From positions 1,600,001 to 1,664,000 of the forward strand of contig NZ_JBBOSU010000001.1 of NCBI RefSeq assembly GCF_038005225.1: a stretch of 64,000 bases of DNA, given 5' to 3'. This document shows positions 9,672 through 18,543 of this stretch, in pieces (position 1 is the stretch's first letter; the number at the start of each line of letters is the position of its first letter). The notes beneath the pieces were generated by a model that had not been told where the DNA came from, searched no databases, and was given only the letters and a program-made list of their open reading frames with translations. The stretch is from Solibacillus sp. FSL K6-1523 (GTDB taxonomy: Bacteria; Bacillota; Bacilli; Bacillales_A; Planococcaceae). A program made the position numbers and the translations under genes.

Positions 9672-9872
9672 AAATACTCCTTGGCGCTTGTTTTTCTTGA
9701 AGAAAAAATGCCGGAATTAAAAGGTATTGTCAATTTTGATTCCGAAGCAAGTATGTTTTGTGCATATTCCTTTGATAAAGAAGCATTAGGGCAGTATGCA
9801 ATTTCGTTTAAAAACATGTGTGAAGATGATGTTACTAGTAAGGATTTATTTTCACGGTCAGAATTGGATTGA
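9672..9872 (+). pseudogene. Imm51-like immunity gene, C-terminal remnant
   Basis: The surviving 63 codons (LVFLEEKMPELKGIVNF, then ASMFCAYSFDKEAL, FKNMCEDD and LFSRSELD) match the second half of the Imm51 family as I know it (FDPE..MFCVYS followed by F...CE and a final LD). The frame is closed by a TAG directly upstream and no start with a ribosome binding site exists, so the N-terminal half is gone. Confidence 0.6.
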
Positions 9873-10047
9873 ATATTTTCCTTTCAGAAGAGGAAGCGCA
9901 AAATATAGCTTGTGTTAGAACTCTATTAGGTTTCAAATTTAACAGTTGTTATATCGAAACCATGTGATTTTTAAAAAATGAAATATGTATAGTGAAAAGA
10001 CAGAAAAGAAATTGCAAAGTCATTATAAATGTAAAGGATAGATCAAT

Positions 10048-10482
10048 ATGAGCAGCTATTATGACAATGAATTATTTGAACACCTAACAACTATAGGAAT
10101 TGCAAAGTTTACTGTAATTACAACCCCAGATAACTATATTGAGTGCATAAATAAAAAATTCCCTTTTAAAGATGGAAAAGTTGATTTTGTTGGTTTGAAA
10201 AATAAGCGATATGTCGAATCAGATCAGAATAGTATTTCTATGGACGTGGTGAATTTTGTAAGTACGTTAATCCAAGATAACGTTTGTACGAAAAATGAAA
10301 GAATAGTCTATGTGGGGGATAGTTTAACTGACAATGAGTATGAATTTTATTTATATGATTTGTTAAAGATTCTACCTTATTTAGTAAATGAAATACCTCA
10401 ACACCATTATTTTCTTTTCAATGATAGCATGAAGCTAATTAATGTGTCATTTGAAAATGAAATACAATTTGGGATTTTGTAA
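10048..10482 (+). CDS. Probable immunity protein, family not recognised
   Basis: This 144-residue protein begins at ATG after AAAGGATAG. Notable segments are IVYVGDSLTDNEYEFYLYD, LPYLVNEIPQHHYFLFND and a final SFENEIQFGIL. The PQHHYF motif and FG end recall small immunity families next to contact-dependent toxins, but I cannot assign one. It has no signal peptide. Its toxin partner is not present directly upstream, where only the Imm51 remnant lies, so this is an orphan immunity gene by position. Confidence 0.55.
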   Translation: MSSYYDNELFEHLTTIGIAKFTVITTPDNYIECINKKFPFKDGKVDFVGLKNKRYVESDQNSISMDVVNFVSTLIQDNVCTKNERIVYVGDSLTDNEYEFYLYDLLKILPYLVNEIPQHHYFLFNDSMKLINVSFENEIQFGIL

Positions 10483-10611
10483 TATAGAGAACATAAGAGA
10501 TATTTGGTTTTCATAGATCAAAAAATATTAGTGGTTATACTATATAACAATAATTAAATCATCCGTTTTCAATAAATGGATAGTTTAATCGTGTAAAAAT
10601 ACAACAGTTGA

Positions 10612-11032
10612 AACAGGATTGTACTATAACCGATTCAGATATTACGACTCAGAGCAAGGGAACTATACTCAAATAGATCCAATTGGGCTTGCAGGGAATA
10701 CCCCTTCTATATGGATCTGTAAAAAATCCTAATGTTGAGTTAGACATATTTGGATTAGCACCTTGGAAAAATGGTGAATTTAATGAATGGTTTAATAAAG
10801 CTACCTCAGAGCAAGTCTCTCAACATATTCAATCTGTTAGAAGTGCACCTCGAAATGGAGGAGGTTTTCATTAGATGTTTCCAGTAGCAATTACTGTAAA
10901 AGCAAGGGAATTAGGATTTACAGCAGAGGAGTTGTTGGAAATGGTTCCTCTAAATGGTAATTGAAAGGTGCTAAGACTAAAAGGGAAGCATTTGAAATAA
11001 TCAATAAAAATCAGGATAACCATATGAGATGA
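10612..11032 (+). pseudogene. Rhs core remnant plus decayed toxin tip of the Imm22-linked type
   Basis: The core [20 protein letters not shown] and DPIGLAG is readable, then a frameshift near 10,705 leads to LDIFGLAPWKNGEFNEWF and later NGGGFH, a stop at 10,873-10,875 and MFPVAITVKARELGFTAEEL. A last stretch, KTKREAFEIINKNQDNHMR, ends at 11,032. The same toxin occurs more completely at 31,290-31,716. Frameshift, stop and an internal deletion (the SGPHSN part is missing) make it dead. It is followed directly by an Imm22 gene. Confidence 0.75.
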
Positions 11033-11046
11033 GGTGTAATTAGCAA

Positions 11047-11454
11047 ATGAATTATGGGGAACAAAACACATCTAAAGTGCATATTTGGGTAGGAAATAAT
11101 TTTGAGAAAGATTATGAGACATATTTTGAATTAGATTATAGAGAAGATGTAGAAATAGGAGATTCAGATTCTAAAGTATGTGGTTTCTGTAAAGATATAG
11201 GGGATGAATTTTACGATGAGGATTGGATAGGTTATGCCCAGCATCCTCAAGAGAAAGAGTTAGACATTCTTATAAATCAAGATGAACTATCAGTGACGGC
11301 AGAAACTATAATAAAAATTAGAGAGATTTGTATAAAGCAGGGTTTTGAAAAAGCGAATTCTATATTTTGGTACTACGATGGTGATATCGAGATGAAAGAT
11401 AAAGAAAAGCTTTTTAATAAGTTAACTTATATCGGAATATTTGACGCTGTATAA
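11047..11454 (+). CDS. Imm22-family immunity protein, copy 1
   Basis: This very acidic 135-residue protein contains KVHIWVGNNFEKDYETYFELDY, GFCKDIGDEFYDEDWIG and a final YIGIFD, the layout of Imm22. It is clearly paralogous to 31,716, 36,576 and 39,749. The ATG lies 14 bases behind the last readable toxin codon; GAGGTG at 11,031-11,036 can serve as a ribosome binding site. It should neutralise the WKNG-type toxin whose dead copy precedes it. Confidence 0.75.
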   Translation: MNYGEQNTSKVHIWVGNNFEKDYETYFELDYREDVEIGDSDSKVCGFCKDIGDEFYDEDWIGYAQHPQEKELDILINQDELSVTAETIIKIREICIKQGFEKANSIFWYYDGDIEMKDKEKLFNKLTYIGIFDAV

Positions 11455-11579
11455 CATTTAAGGGTAAATAAAACAAAAATCATTCACCTATGATATAAGG
11501 CTATTGGACTATACGTAACAAATTGTATGAATTTATTGCCATATTGCTTGAACCATAAAACACATGTAAAGAAGATGCA

Positions 11580-11978
11580 AAAATTGGATTGTAATATAAC
11601 CGATTCAGATATTACGACCCAGAGCAAGGAAATTATACTCAGTACGATCCGATAGGGCTTGCGGTGAATAATCCGACATTGTATGGTTTTGTGAAAGATC
11701 CTAATATACAAGTGGATGCATTTGGTTTATATTCTACTTTTCCAGCTGACCCTAATAATTTTACGAAACTGCTAGGTGTAGATCCAAGTAAAGTATTTGT
11801 AACTAAAGATGGTACTATAAGAAGTGTTTGGGAACCGGATGGTAGTACCAAAATAAGGTTTGAAAGTCATACAGAAGGGATTTGTTCTATTGATCCGAAT
11901 TGGAACCTAAGACATCATGGGGAGAATTATAATGTTGAGACTAAACCAAACGATCTAACACTGGGCGGTAAAGGATGA
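11580..11978 (+). pseudogene. Rhs core remnant with toxin tip ending in RHHGENYNVE
   Basis: The core (NRFRYYDPEQGNYTQYDPIG) begins with a stop in YYNRF at about 11,593 and continues open from 11,664: TLYGFVKDPNIQVDAFGL, then a tip containing TKIRFESHTEGICSI and RHHGENYNVE. The RHHG..Y..E motif with upstream IR.E.H is a recurring tip type with conserved histidines, possibly a nuclease, but I cannot name the family. The frame ends at 11,978, shortly after the motif, so the tip may be shortened. No start signal is present. Confidence 0.65.
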
Positions 11979-12027
11979 ACTTAAAGTTAAATGCAATAAA
12001 TTAATAGGAAGGGACTTTTGATTTGTT

Positions 12028-12351
12028 ATGGATGAAAATATTACTCTACACGATGCCACAATTGTAAAACTTGAATTGGTTGAAACATACTTATATTTGA
12101 CATACCTAGATTGGAAGGAAGAGTTAAAAAAACTGGTATTTATAGATGCAATTAGTGTAAAAGCGCTTGATGCTATAGGGGAGGAAGTAGGAGATTTTAT
12201 TGTTGAAACTGATAATGTTAAAGTACAAGAAATATGTAACATACTACAGGAATCAACAATTGATTACAAACTATTTAAGATATTGCCAGCCTGGAATAGG
12301 GAAACCTTAATTGAAATTATAGCGAAAGAAGTTAATTTTTATGTTGGATGA
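12028..12351 (+). CDS. Small immunity protein for the RHHG-type toxin
   Basis: This 107-residue protein starts with MDENITLHDATIVKLEL, continues LYLTYLDWKEELKKLVF and ends with a helix EIIAKEVNFYVG. The LHDA...I...........Y.DW pattern is one I have seen in small proteins beside toxins, without a name I can vouch for. The ribosome binding site is weak (AGGAAGGG about 14 bases upstream). It sits 49 bases behind the toxin tip, hence the pairing. Confidence 0.55.
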   Translation: MDENITLHDATIVKLELVETYLYLTYLDWKEELKKLVFIDAISVKALDAIGEEVGDFIVETDNVKVQEICNILQESTIDYKLFKILPAWNRETLIEIIAKEVNFYVG

Positions 12352-12534
12352 GATGTTGTGTGAAATTTTTTCTGTTCGATCTTAAGAAGATTTGTACATT
12401 TATCCTTTTCTTATAGTTGCCATACCTGTTGTTCGATAAAATTCCATTTTGGTAGGGATCCTAAGGTATCATGAAGGAAAAGTACGTATTTAGAGAATAC
12501 AGCAATCACTTAATGATTAAAAAAGATTGAGATA

Positions 12535-12895
12535 AATGGGTGTTGACTGATGCGTTTGTTCCTTCAACTAAAATTGTAGATGAAGGTAATTACAGTATTA
12601 TTAGTGATTATCTTGGAATGCCTGTCGAAGCTTATGATGAAAAGGGTATGGTCGGCTGAACTTGTTATTTATGGACGAGCGGGAGAATTTACGGGTGAAT
12701 AAGATTTTATTCGATTCCGTTATCAAGACAGTATGATGATGTGGAAATTGGATTCTATTACAACTGATTCCGATACTACGACCCAGAACAAGTTAATTAT
12801 ACGTAGATAGACTGATTGGATTTGCGGGTGGAAATTCGACTTTGTATGGATATGTTTATGATCTTCTGACAGAGTTTGATTTAGTCTGATTTAAG
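12535..12895 (+). pseudogene. Heavily decayed Rhs core remnant, no tip
   Basis: In shifting frames one reads SIISDYLGMPVEAYDEKG, ELVIYGRAGEFTGE, a stop, then RFRYQ, DDVEIGFYYN, RYYDPEQVNYT and GFAGGNSTLYGYVYD. At least four stops or frameshifts are present, more than in other copies, so this is one of the oldest scars. No toxin tip remains before the LRR gene at 12,938. Confidence 0.75.
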
Positions 12896-12937
12896 CCAAA
12901 TAAATATGAGGATAGATAGTTCTTCAAGGAGGATATT

Positions 12938-13798
12938 ATGGTTTTCGACAAAGTTTATTTCAAAAGAAACTTTAGATTTATTAACATAGATCCAGACACG
13001 GGTGTAATTGATATTGAGGATACAAAAAGGCAAGAAATAGATAGTGTGTCAGTTTCTCATGAAAGTATAAAACACAAGTTTGAGAATATAAAAAAACTCA
13101 ATGATATTTCAGATATTAGAGGGCTTAGGTTAAACTCTTATGATTATAAATCTTTAAATGAACTTAAAAATTATAGTTCATTAGAATATTTCAATTTTTT
13201 AGGAAAAACTGATGAAGAGATACCTTTTGCAGAGCTAAATTCATTGTGGTGTGTGTACTTAAATTATGATAAAAAAACTTGTAGTTCAATTTTTCAAAAC
13301 AAGAATCCAGAGTACTTATTTATTGACAATTATATTGGCGATTCATCCAGAGAATTCAATATATTTACAAAAGCTAAAAGTATAGGGTTAGTAAAAAATA
13401 AAATATTAGAATTTGAAGCTCTTAAGTACATGCCTTTATTAGAACACTTAGGAATAGGTTATAATTCAAAAATCACTTCTATAAAGTGGCTTGAGGAAGG
13501 GAAATCATTAACTTCGATAGCATTTCAAAATTGTAAAAATATTAAGGATTGGAGTTCAATTGGGAATGTTTCTAGTATAGAAAAAATAATGATTGAGAGT
13601 TGTGGTGAAATCCCTTCATTAGATTACCTTCATCAGCTACCTAACTTACAAGAAGTTCGTATTATAGGAACAACCAGTATTGGGGACGGGAAAATAAAAA
13701 ATCTAATGAACCATAAGACCCTGAAATATTTAATTCTACCTATCAAGAAAGACTATGATATCGTGCAAACTGAATTGGAAATCTTTAATAAAAACTAG
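12938..13798 (+). CDS. Leucine-rich-repeat protein, immunity-like, LRR copy 2
   Basis: This 286-residue cytosolic protein has leucine-rich repeats from about residue 50 (IRGLRLNSYDYKSLNELKNY, LEHLGIGYNSKITSI, SIEKIMIESCGEIPSLDYL). It shares the NYDKKTCSSIF and CKNIKDWSSIGNVSS segments with copy 4 (NYDKKTCNLIF, CKKIIDWKIISNLKK), so these two form one subgroup. The start ATG follows AAGGAGGATATT. It stands behind a Rhs scar without a tip; a past partner toxin is inferred. Confidence 0.65.
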   Translation: MVFDKVYFKRNFRFINIDPDTGVIDIEDTKRQEIDSVSVSHESIKHKFENIKKLNDISDIRGLRLNSYDYKSLNELKNYSSLEYFNFLGKTDEEIPFAELNSLWCVYLNYDKKTCSSIFQNKNPEYLFIDNYIGDSSREFNIFTKAKSIGLVKNKILEFEALKYMPLLEHLGIGYNSKITSIKWLEEGKSLTSIAFQNCKNIKDWSSIGNVSSIEKIMIESCGEIPSLDYLHQLPNLQEVRIIGTTSIGDGKIKNLMNHKTLKYLILPIKKDYDIVQTELEIFNKN

Positions 13799-14100
13799 AA
13801 GAATTATTTGCTTGGCCAGCATAAGTATAGTTTAAAAATGTTAACTGGGAAAGATAAACGCTAATGATGATTCTAAAATATGTAAAGGAGAATCAATCAG
13901 CTTTTTTTTACATGTTTTTTGCTATAATAAGGTGAATTTTTAGTTTTTTATCTTGATACATATTCAATCAATGATAGCATCCCTTTTTTAACCGTTGCGT
14001 TAGTTCAAACAATCTGATTTGTTTGAACTAACGCATGCAGCCATCATAGACCTAAATAAAAGCACCTAATTTTACTCACCAGAGGAAAAAATGGGTGAGG
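13799..14100. other. Intergenic stretch with a perfect 17-bp inverted repeat
   Basis: No open frame with a ribosome binding site is seen. The main structure is TGCGTTAGTTCAAACAA at 13,996-14,012 paired perfectly with 14,019-14,035 across a 6-base loop. It lacks a T tract on either side, so it is not a standard terminator. Bases 14,060-14,102 resemble 39,435-39,484, which makes them part of the same dispersed element as hairpin repeat B. Confidence 0.55.
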
Positions 14101-14102
14101 TA

Positions 14103-14170
14103 GAAAAACACACTTACATTTGAAAGTTCGGCAAAGATTTAGACCGAATTAATTTGTAGGTGTGTTTTTC
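14103..14170 (+). repeat. Hairpin repeat, copy B (terminator-like)
   Basis: AAAAACACACTTACA pairs with TGTAGGTGTGTTTTT over 15 bases with one G-T pair, enclosing an inner TTCGG / CCGAA stem around the conserved AAAGATTTAGA loop. It is the best-preserved copy of the family also found at 5,093 and 39,485. Confidence 0.7.
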
Positions 14171-14632
14171 ACTTTGAAATATTTAAGAGGAAATAGTATG
14201 ATGTGGTTTTATATTTACTGAGGTATACATCTTCTTTGTCTTAAAATTTATTATGTAGTGTTGTAGATGACATCAGTTTAGCATTGAATGTTGCGAATAC
14301 AAGCATTAGCTTGGCACTTTGTAACAATGAGTAGGATCTAAGGAATGCATTAAGCAAACTCTATTCACACCTACACTTCATCACAGGTACCGATGTAAGG
14401 GACATTATAAGAAAGAATTTATGCAACTAAGAGATAATATCTATATTGAATAAGGGTAATACTACGAATATAGCTAATCCAAAATTGCCGTTACAAGTTA
14501 AGTATGGATACTTCTTACATGGAGTGGCTAACAAACTAACGAGCATGACAGAGCTCGTGGTGATAAACAAGGAAATAATAGTTTTTTAATTGTATACAGT
14601 TAAAGATATCCTTGAATTTGAATTAATAACTC
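14171..14632. other. Decayed stretch between hairpin repeat B and a toxin tail
   Basis: No intact gene. At 14,254-14,300 a short frame reads SVVDDISLALNVANTSI, matching NIVDGVSLAFNVVNA at 39,594-39,640, where it likewise follows a hairpin repeat. At about 14,467-14,590 a frame reads NIANPKLPLQVKYGYFLHG, possibly another piece of a toxin. I cannot assign a family to either. Confidence 0.4.
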
Positions 14633-14725
14633 ATGAAGGCTAGACTAGATAGTTTTATAGTTGATTACTCAATCGATGGTGGTAGAATACAAAAGATTAC
14701 GATACAAAGTCAAATTGGAGGTTAG
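14633..14725 (+). pseudogene. Tail of a displaced toxin, partner of the YezG-type immunity gene
   Basis: A 30-codon frame ending in DSFIVDYSIDGGRIQKITIQ and stopping at TAG 14,723 overlaps the ribosome binding site of the next gene. It has no ribosome binding site and looks like the last residues of a toxin whose body was lost. YezG-type proteins usually follow YeeF-type DNase toxins, so this may be that tail; the match is too short to confirm. Confidence 0.4.
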
Positions 14726-14732
14726 TACAAAT

Positions 14733-15215
14733 ATGGAACAACAGATGAATCAGATGTACCCTATGATAGCAGAGCATGTTATAGATATGATACCAGGTGG
14801 TAATTGGCAAGAAATTTACTTGTATGCTGAAATATTAGAAGGTTCTAGAATAGTGTACTTTTATTTTAATACTTCGGAGAATGAAGATTTTATTTACTCT
14901 CATGATATTCCTGAAAAATATAAAGTGAGTGAAAAAATTTATGACAATTTGTTAGTAGAATTACAAAATAAATTTTATGATTTAAGACAAATATTTATTG
15001 ATAATGATCAAGAACCATGGACGAATTTAACGCTGACTTTAAAGTATCCTGGAAAAATAAAAATTAATTATGATTATGAAGACATAATTAATTCAGCAAT
15101 ATTCCCGACTCAACGACAAATGATTTTTGAATATCAACATTTAGGTTTGTTACCTGAAAATAAAAATAATAGACAGTTTGTTGAGAATTATATAAATAAC
15201 AAATTTAAAGAGTGA
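14733..15215 (+). CDS. yezG: YezG/YeeF-family (DUF600) immunity protein
   Basis: This 160-residue cytosolic protein shows the family landmarks in order: YPMIAEHVIDMIPGGNW near the start, IYLYAEI, FYSH-type FIYSHDIPEKYKVS, LRQIFIDNDQEPWTNLTLTL, GKIKINYDYED and a final EYQHLGLLP. In Bacillus, YezG is the antitoxin of the YeeF nuclease toxin. The start is ATG 14,733 because GGAGG lies 11 bases ahead; the longer frame from 14,661 would run through the upstream toxin tail. The length is normal for the family. Confidence 0.85.
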   Translation: MEQQMNQMYPMIAEHVIDMIPGGNWQEIYLYAEILEGSRIVYFYFNTSENEDFIYSHDIPEKYKVSEKIYDNLLVELQNKFYDLRQIFIDNDQEPWTNLTLTLKYPGKIKINYDYEDIINSAIFPTQRQMIFEYQHLGLLPENKNNRQFVENYINNKFKE

Positions 15216-15438
15216 TAAAATAAACCTTAGTAATTAAAGCTTTGATTAGCAATATTACTAGAATGGTTTTAGAGGCTTATATTAGTTATTGTATAATTAT
15301 TGAAGGAGCATTGATAATAATCCTTCATTGGAAAAGATGAGTTCACCGAGGTGGATTTGGTACCCACTGGTATAAATATTAGAATCGAGTACAAAATTCC
15401 CCTTCAAGATGTACAGTAAGTTTAATTAAATGAATGAT

Positions 15439-15478
15439 AAAATGGTGGTAGTTGGGAAATCTGACTGCCGCTATTTTT
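15439..15478 (+). terminator. Probable Rho-independent terminator
   Basis: ATGGTGGTAGT pairs with ACTGCCGCTAT using G-T pairs, followed by six T. It separates the YezG gene from the next toxin remnant. Confidence 0.55.
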
Positions 15479-15483
15479 TATAA

Positions 15484-15753
15484 TTCGGGCTTACAAATCA
15501 AGTCACAAAAATTAAGTTTGATGCAATTGGTATTGGCAAATCTACAGGCAATATAGTAATTCAAGAATATAAATCATCAGCTATAGCACCATTAACAAAA
15601 AATTAAACAAAAGGATTCTCTGAATTACAAAGTGGTGGAGGAATTGTAGTAGGAAAAAGAATACTTAAAGGTGGTACTCCTATATCTCTTACAAAAGTTG
15701 AGATTATTAGACCAGATTCGAGAGGAGAGCAATATGTCTATAATAGAAACTGA
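15484..15753 (+). pseudogene. Toxin tip, possible PD-(D/E)XK-type nuclease, one nonsense codon
   Basis: The frame begins FGLTNQVTKIKFDAIGIG, so it starts at the end of an Rhs core (DPFGL). It then reads IVIQEYKSSAIAPLTKN, a stop TAA at 15,604 where the family pattern expects Q, and ends GGGIVVGK, GGTPISLTKVEIIRPD. The FDAIGI aspartate and the QEYKSS E-x-K look like a PD-(D/E)XK nuclease core. A single C-to-T change explains the stop. The last 20 bases overlap the next immunity gene, as in a coupled toxin-immunity pair. Confidence 0.55.
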
Positions 15754-16048
15754 TAAAATAGATGCAATTGGTATTAGCAAAGACGGGGAAGGCTTAATAT
15801 TAATGCTTGCAGATCATTTGGATTGGAAAAATGAAGCGGAGCATTTAACTCTTTTACAAGATAAAATTAATGCATATTTAGGTTTTATTGAATCAAATCA
15901 GCATTCAGATACCTATCAAGATAGAGTATTTGAATATTACATTATTGATGTAAGGTTTAAATATAAAGCCACTGCGAATTGCTTGAAATTTTTCGAGGTG
16001 ATTAATTCTCAATTAGGTGAGTATAGAATTCAAGTGATAAAAAGTTAA
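15734..16048 (+). CDS. DUF6572-type immunity protein
   Basis: This 104-residue protein reads DKIDAIGISKDGEGLILMLA, then DHLDWKNEAEHLTLLQDKIN and FIESNQ, the pattern I associate with DUF6572, a family common beside polymorphic toxins. ATG 15,734 follows GAGAGGAGAG and lies inside the toxin tail, overlapping it by 20 bases, so translation was coupled. It most likely blocks the QEYKSS-type nuclease encoded upstream, whose gene is now broken. Confidence 0.65.
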   Translation: MSIIETDKIDAIGISKDGEGLILMLADHLDWKNEAEHLTLLQDKINAYLGFIESNQHSDTYQDRVFEYYIIDVRFKYKATANCLKFFEVINSQLGEYRIQVIKS

Positions 16049-16055
16049 GATTAAA

Positions 16056-16265
16056 ATGGATGGAGGACATTCTGTTTATAACCAAGTGGTAGAAAGAGCA
16101 CTAAATAGAATGGATATTAATCAAAGTGTTGATGGTTTACAAAAACAAGTGAATGATTTACAACAAAATCTAAAGAAATTACAGGAGAAAGGGCTACCGC
16201 TTTATCCTAGTCAAGGCGCAACAGTAGAACTATGGGAAAGAAAGCTAAGGCGACTAGAAAAATAA
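16056..16265 (+). pseudogene. Orphan last segment of another toxin tip
   Basis: The 69 codons begin MDGGHSVYNQVVERALNRMD and continue as a coiled-coil-like helix ending GLPLYPSQGATVELWERKL. This looks like the end of a nuclease tip (a GGHS motif followed by helices), but the N-terminal part and Rhs core are missing. It starts eight bases after the previous immunity stop without a ribosome binding site. It was probably the partner of the DUF4274 gene that follows 31 bases later. Confidence 0.45.
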
Positions 16266-16296
16266 ATTTCTAAAGTATAGTGGGAGGTAAAATGTC

Positions 16297-16752
16297 ATGG
16301 ATAAGAAAGATATTAATTTTCTTGAAGAGCTCCTTTATAATACAGATAAAAATAATCTAATTAGTCAGTTAAGCAAGGTAGATAACCCACTAATGCTCCA
16401 TTTTTATGCAGCGAATTATAATTGGAATAGTGGATTTGATGCACCAAGAGCTATTTTAGAAAATAAGACTTGTGATTTTGGGACGGGCTTACTAATGTTT
16501 CATTATGCAGACGGCTACCGTTTGTTAGAAAATTCTGACGAAGTTTCAAGTTCTTCATTAGAGAAATGGAAAGATTTTTTAAGTAAGATTTATAACAAAC
16601 TTATAAACTTAGAATTTAAATCACAGAATATTTCCTTTGACCCTGGATTAACAAAAATTCAAAAGTATAAGTTGAAAAAAAATAACCTAAACCTCCCTGA
16701 TTTTCCCATTAGTAAATCCCCGGGCGAAGTGGTTGATATTCCAAAGGTATAA
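16297..16752 (+). CDS. DUF4274-type immunity protein
   Basis: This 151-residue protein contains LMLHFYAANYNWNSGFDAPR, CDFGTGLLMFHYADGYRLLE, a W...L..IYN helix, and DPGLTKIQKYKL. These match the DUF4274 layout (NYNW..GF..P, C..GTA...F..ADG) as I know it. The start ATG follows GGGAGGT at 8-base spacing. It lies behind an orphan toxin end, which makes an immunity role likely; the fold gives no enzyme motif. Confidence 0.65.
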   Translation: MDKKDINFLEELLYNTDKNNLISQLSKVDNPLMLHFYAANYNWNSGFDAPRAILENKTCDFGTGLLMFHYADGYRLLENSDEVSSSSLEKWKDFLSKIYNKLINLEFKSQNISFDPGLTKIQKYKLKKNNLNLPDFPISKSPGEVVDIPKV

Positions 16753-16810
16753 TGTGACCTTAAATAAAAATTTGGTTGGTAGAGAAGGTTTTATTTATAT
16801 ATTTTTTTGG

Positions 16811-16935
16811 GTGCGGCCAGTATGCGCATGAACTATAGGTTGCAAATCCTGAACCACAAAGATAGAAGTAGAGGTTAGCTAAGAGCAAGGGGGGCCGGAT
16901 TAACTGGAGTTACTATCGGAAAGAGCTCTCACTAC
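16811..16935 (+). mobile_element. Possible 5' remnant of a group II intron
   Basis: The segment begins GTGCGGCCAG, matching the GUGYG 5' consensus of group II introns. It continues with GGTTGCAA, ACCACA and GAGGTTAGCTAAGAGCAAGG blocks that resemble domain I of Firmicute introns as I remember them. Only about 125 bases remain and no reverse transcriptase is present. This is recall of a pattern, not an alignment. Confidence 0.35.
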
Positions 16936-16953
16936 TAATATAGGAGGATTAAA

Positions 16954-17574
16954 ATGAATTGTTTAAAAACACTTAGGGAACGAAAAGAGTGTATGATTTT
17001 TCAAACGAGTGAAAATGACAGTTGTAATGGATGGATTGGAGGAAATGCACCAGTTTATTTTGATGAATTGGAAGATGTGGTTAATAAAGAAACTGAAATG
17101 AATTTTTATTTATCTATAGTCAACCCTTTTGATATAAATGAAATGATCTCCATTTTTGCTCCTAAAAATTATGAAGAACGTATATCTAAAAATAGGTATC
17201 CAAATTGTTCGTTATTAATAATTAATCATCCTAAAACAGAAGAAAGTAAACTTGATAATTTTACTAATCCTGATTTAGTAAAACATTTTATTTCAGAAGC
17301 CAGTATTGTAAATGATAAAAAATCATTTAAAGAAAGTTTTCTTATTAAATTTGGTGGAACTCCAAAGCATATTCAGCAAGAAGAGTATTATTATAAGGAG
17401 TTGCATGATGATGGTTTTAGTTTTATATTCCAGGTTGATGAGGATGGGTATCCAGATACACTAATTAAGCCAAGAAAGAGTTACCCTTTTGGGTTCGGTG
17501 CTGTATATTTATATGCACGGATTTTAGATGGATCAATTGAGAATCCGATAAAAGGTTATTGGCAATATTCTTAA
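16954..17574 (+). CDS. Immunity-like protein, paralog of 38,563
   Basis: This 206-residue protein is similar along its whole length to the product of 38,563-39,192. Shared segments include GWIGGNAPVYFD, FYL..VNP, YPNCSL, HI..EEYYY.EL, FQVDEDGYP, FGFGAVYLYA and a final I.GYWQYS. The F..Q.DEDGYP part loosely recalls DUF1963-like proteins, but I do not assign it. The start ATG follows GGAGG. It has no signal peptide. Two copies in the array with different neighbours suggest a mobile immunity gene. Confidence 0.6.
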   Translation: MNCLKTLRERKECMIFQTSENDSCNGWIGGNAPVYFDELEDVVNKETEMNFYLSIVNPFDINEMISIFAPKNYEERISKNRYPNCSLLIINHPKTEESKLDNFTNPDLVKHFISEASIVNDKKSFKESFLIKFGGTPKHIQQEEYYYKELHDDGFSFIFQVDEDGYPDTLIKPRKSYPFGFGAVYLYARILDGSIENPIKGYWQYS

Positions 17575-18104
17575 TCGGAAGAGATGAAAAATACATTCTT
17601 TCGAACAACTAAATAATTTTGTTATATTAAATTTAAACAAATGTCGGATTATTGAACAATTATATTCGGAAAAAGTGGTAAATGGCTTGAGTAGATATAT
17701 TATTTGTTGACTTTGCTTAATGATTTGATAAAAGCTAATTATAAATTTCCGAAACATATGTATAGAAGATATTACAATTCCTTTATATATGTTTATTTTT
17801 TGGGGGTTTAGTTTCCAATGTACTTACTTCTATCTTTGTCCTGAATAAAATCCTTAATATGAGAATCTGAAAATATTAGAAGCCCCTGTATTAAAGCACT
17901 TCTAGCTCTCTATTGGAAACAGTGAAATAAACCGATTTCATATACGCAGTGGAAGTGTTTTTGGTGATTAAAATGTAATTAGATATTTTATAAGCTGTTA
18001 CATTTTAGGAAATATTATTTATCAAAATGTAAACCAAAATAAGTTCATATTTTCGATTTAGACATGTAAACGATTTAGATATTGACAACGCTGGTTTGCG
18101 ATAT
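17575..18104. other. Intergenic stretch, no gene seen
   Basis: AT-rich with stops in all frames. I see no clear hairpin with a T tract and no Rhs homology until 18,105. Confidence 0.45.
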
Positions 18105-18490
18105 GATGCTTAAAATAATGTGATTTATGCGAAAGACAACCAGTCCTTTGCCTACATCATTTTTGGCAGCTTAACAGAACGTGAGCAAAATGGGAGAAAG
18201 GTTGGGTTCACCTCTGATACAGAAGAGCAATTAACCGCTGTTATCGATGAAAAGGCGAAGCGCACCGATTTGAACGGGATACGAAAGGGAATATCGTCAA
18301 GGAAATCGACTTTGATGAGCTGACCAAAACGTATGAACGTAGTTAGGCAGGATTTGTGCAGAAAATTCATCGTCCCGGTAATCGTTGGACAGCGGCGATT
18401 CAGAACAATGAAATCAGTCAAGAAATTGAAAGAATCTTACCTAGAAACGTCATCAGCCAATGGTAGTATGACATAACCGTTAGATAGTAA
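18105..18490 (+). pseudogene. Rhs YD-repeat remnant, upstream part of the repeat region
   Basis: Across several frames it reads KDNQSFAYIIFGSLTEREQN, TEEQLTAVIDEK, LTKTYERS, FVQKIHRPG and EISQEIERILPRNVISQW. These match 22,620-22,890 and 29,750-29,930, which come from the same part of the parent. At least three frameshifts or stops are present. The fragment ends abruptly 55 bases before the next immunity start, so core and toxin tip were deleted. Confidence 0.75.
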
Positions 18491-18543
18491 AGATTATGTA
18501 CAATCAAGAAAATATCCAAATTGTAAACGATTGGGGTAATTAT

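Noticed and set aside
16811-16935. A tRNA-like or T-box element in the structured block
   Set aside because: No acceptor stem, CCA end or T-box sequence; the GTGCG start fits a group II intron better.
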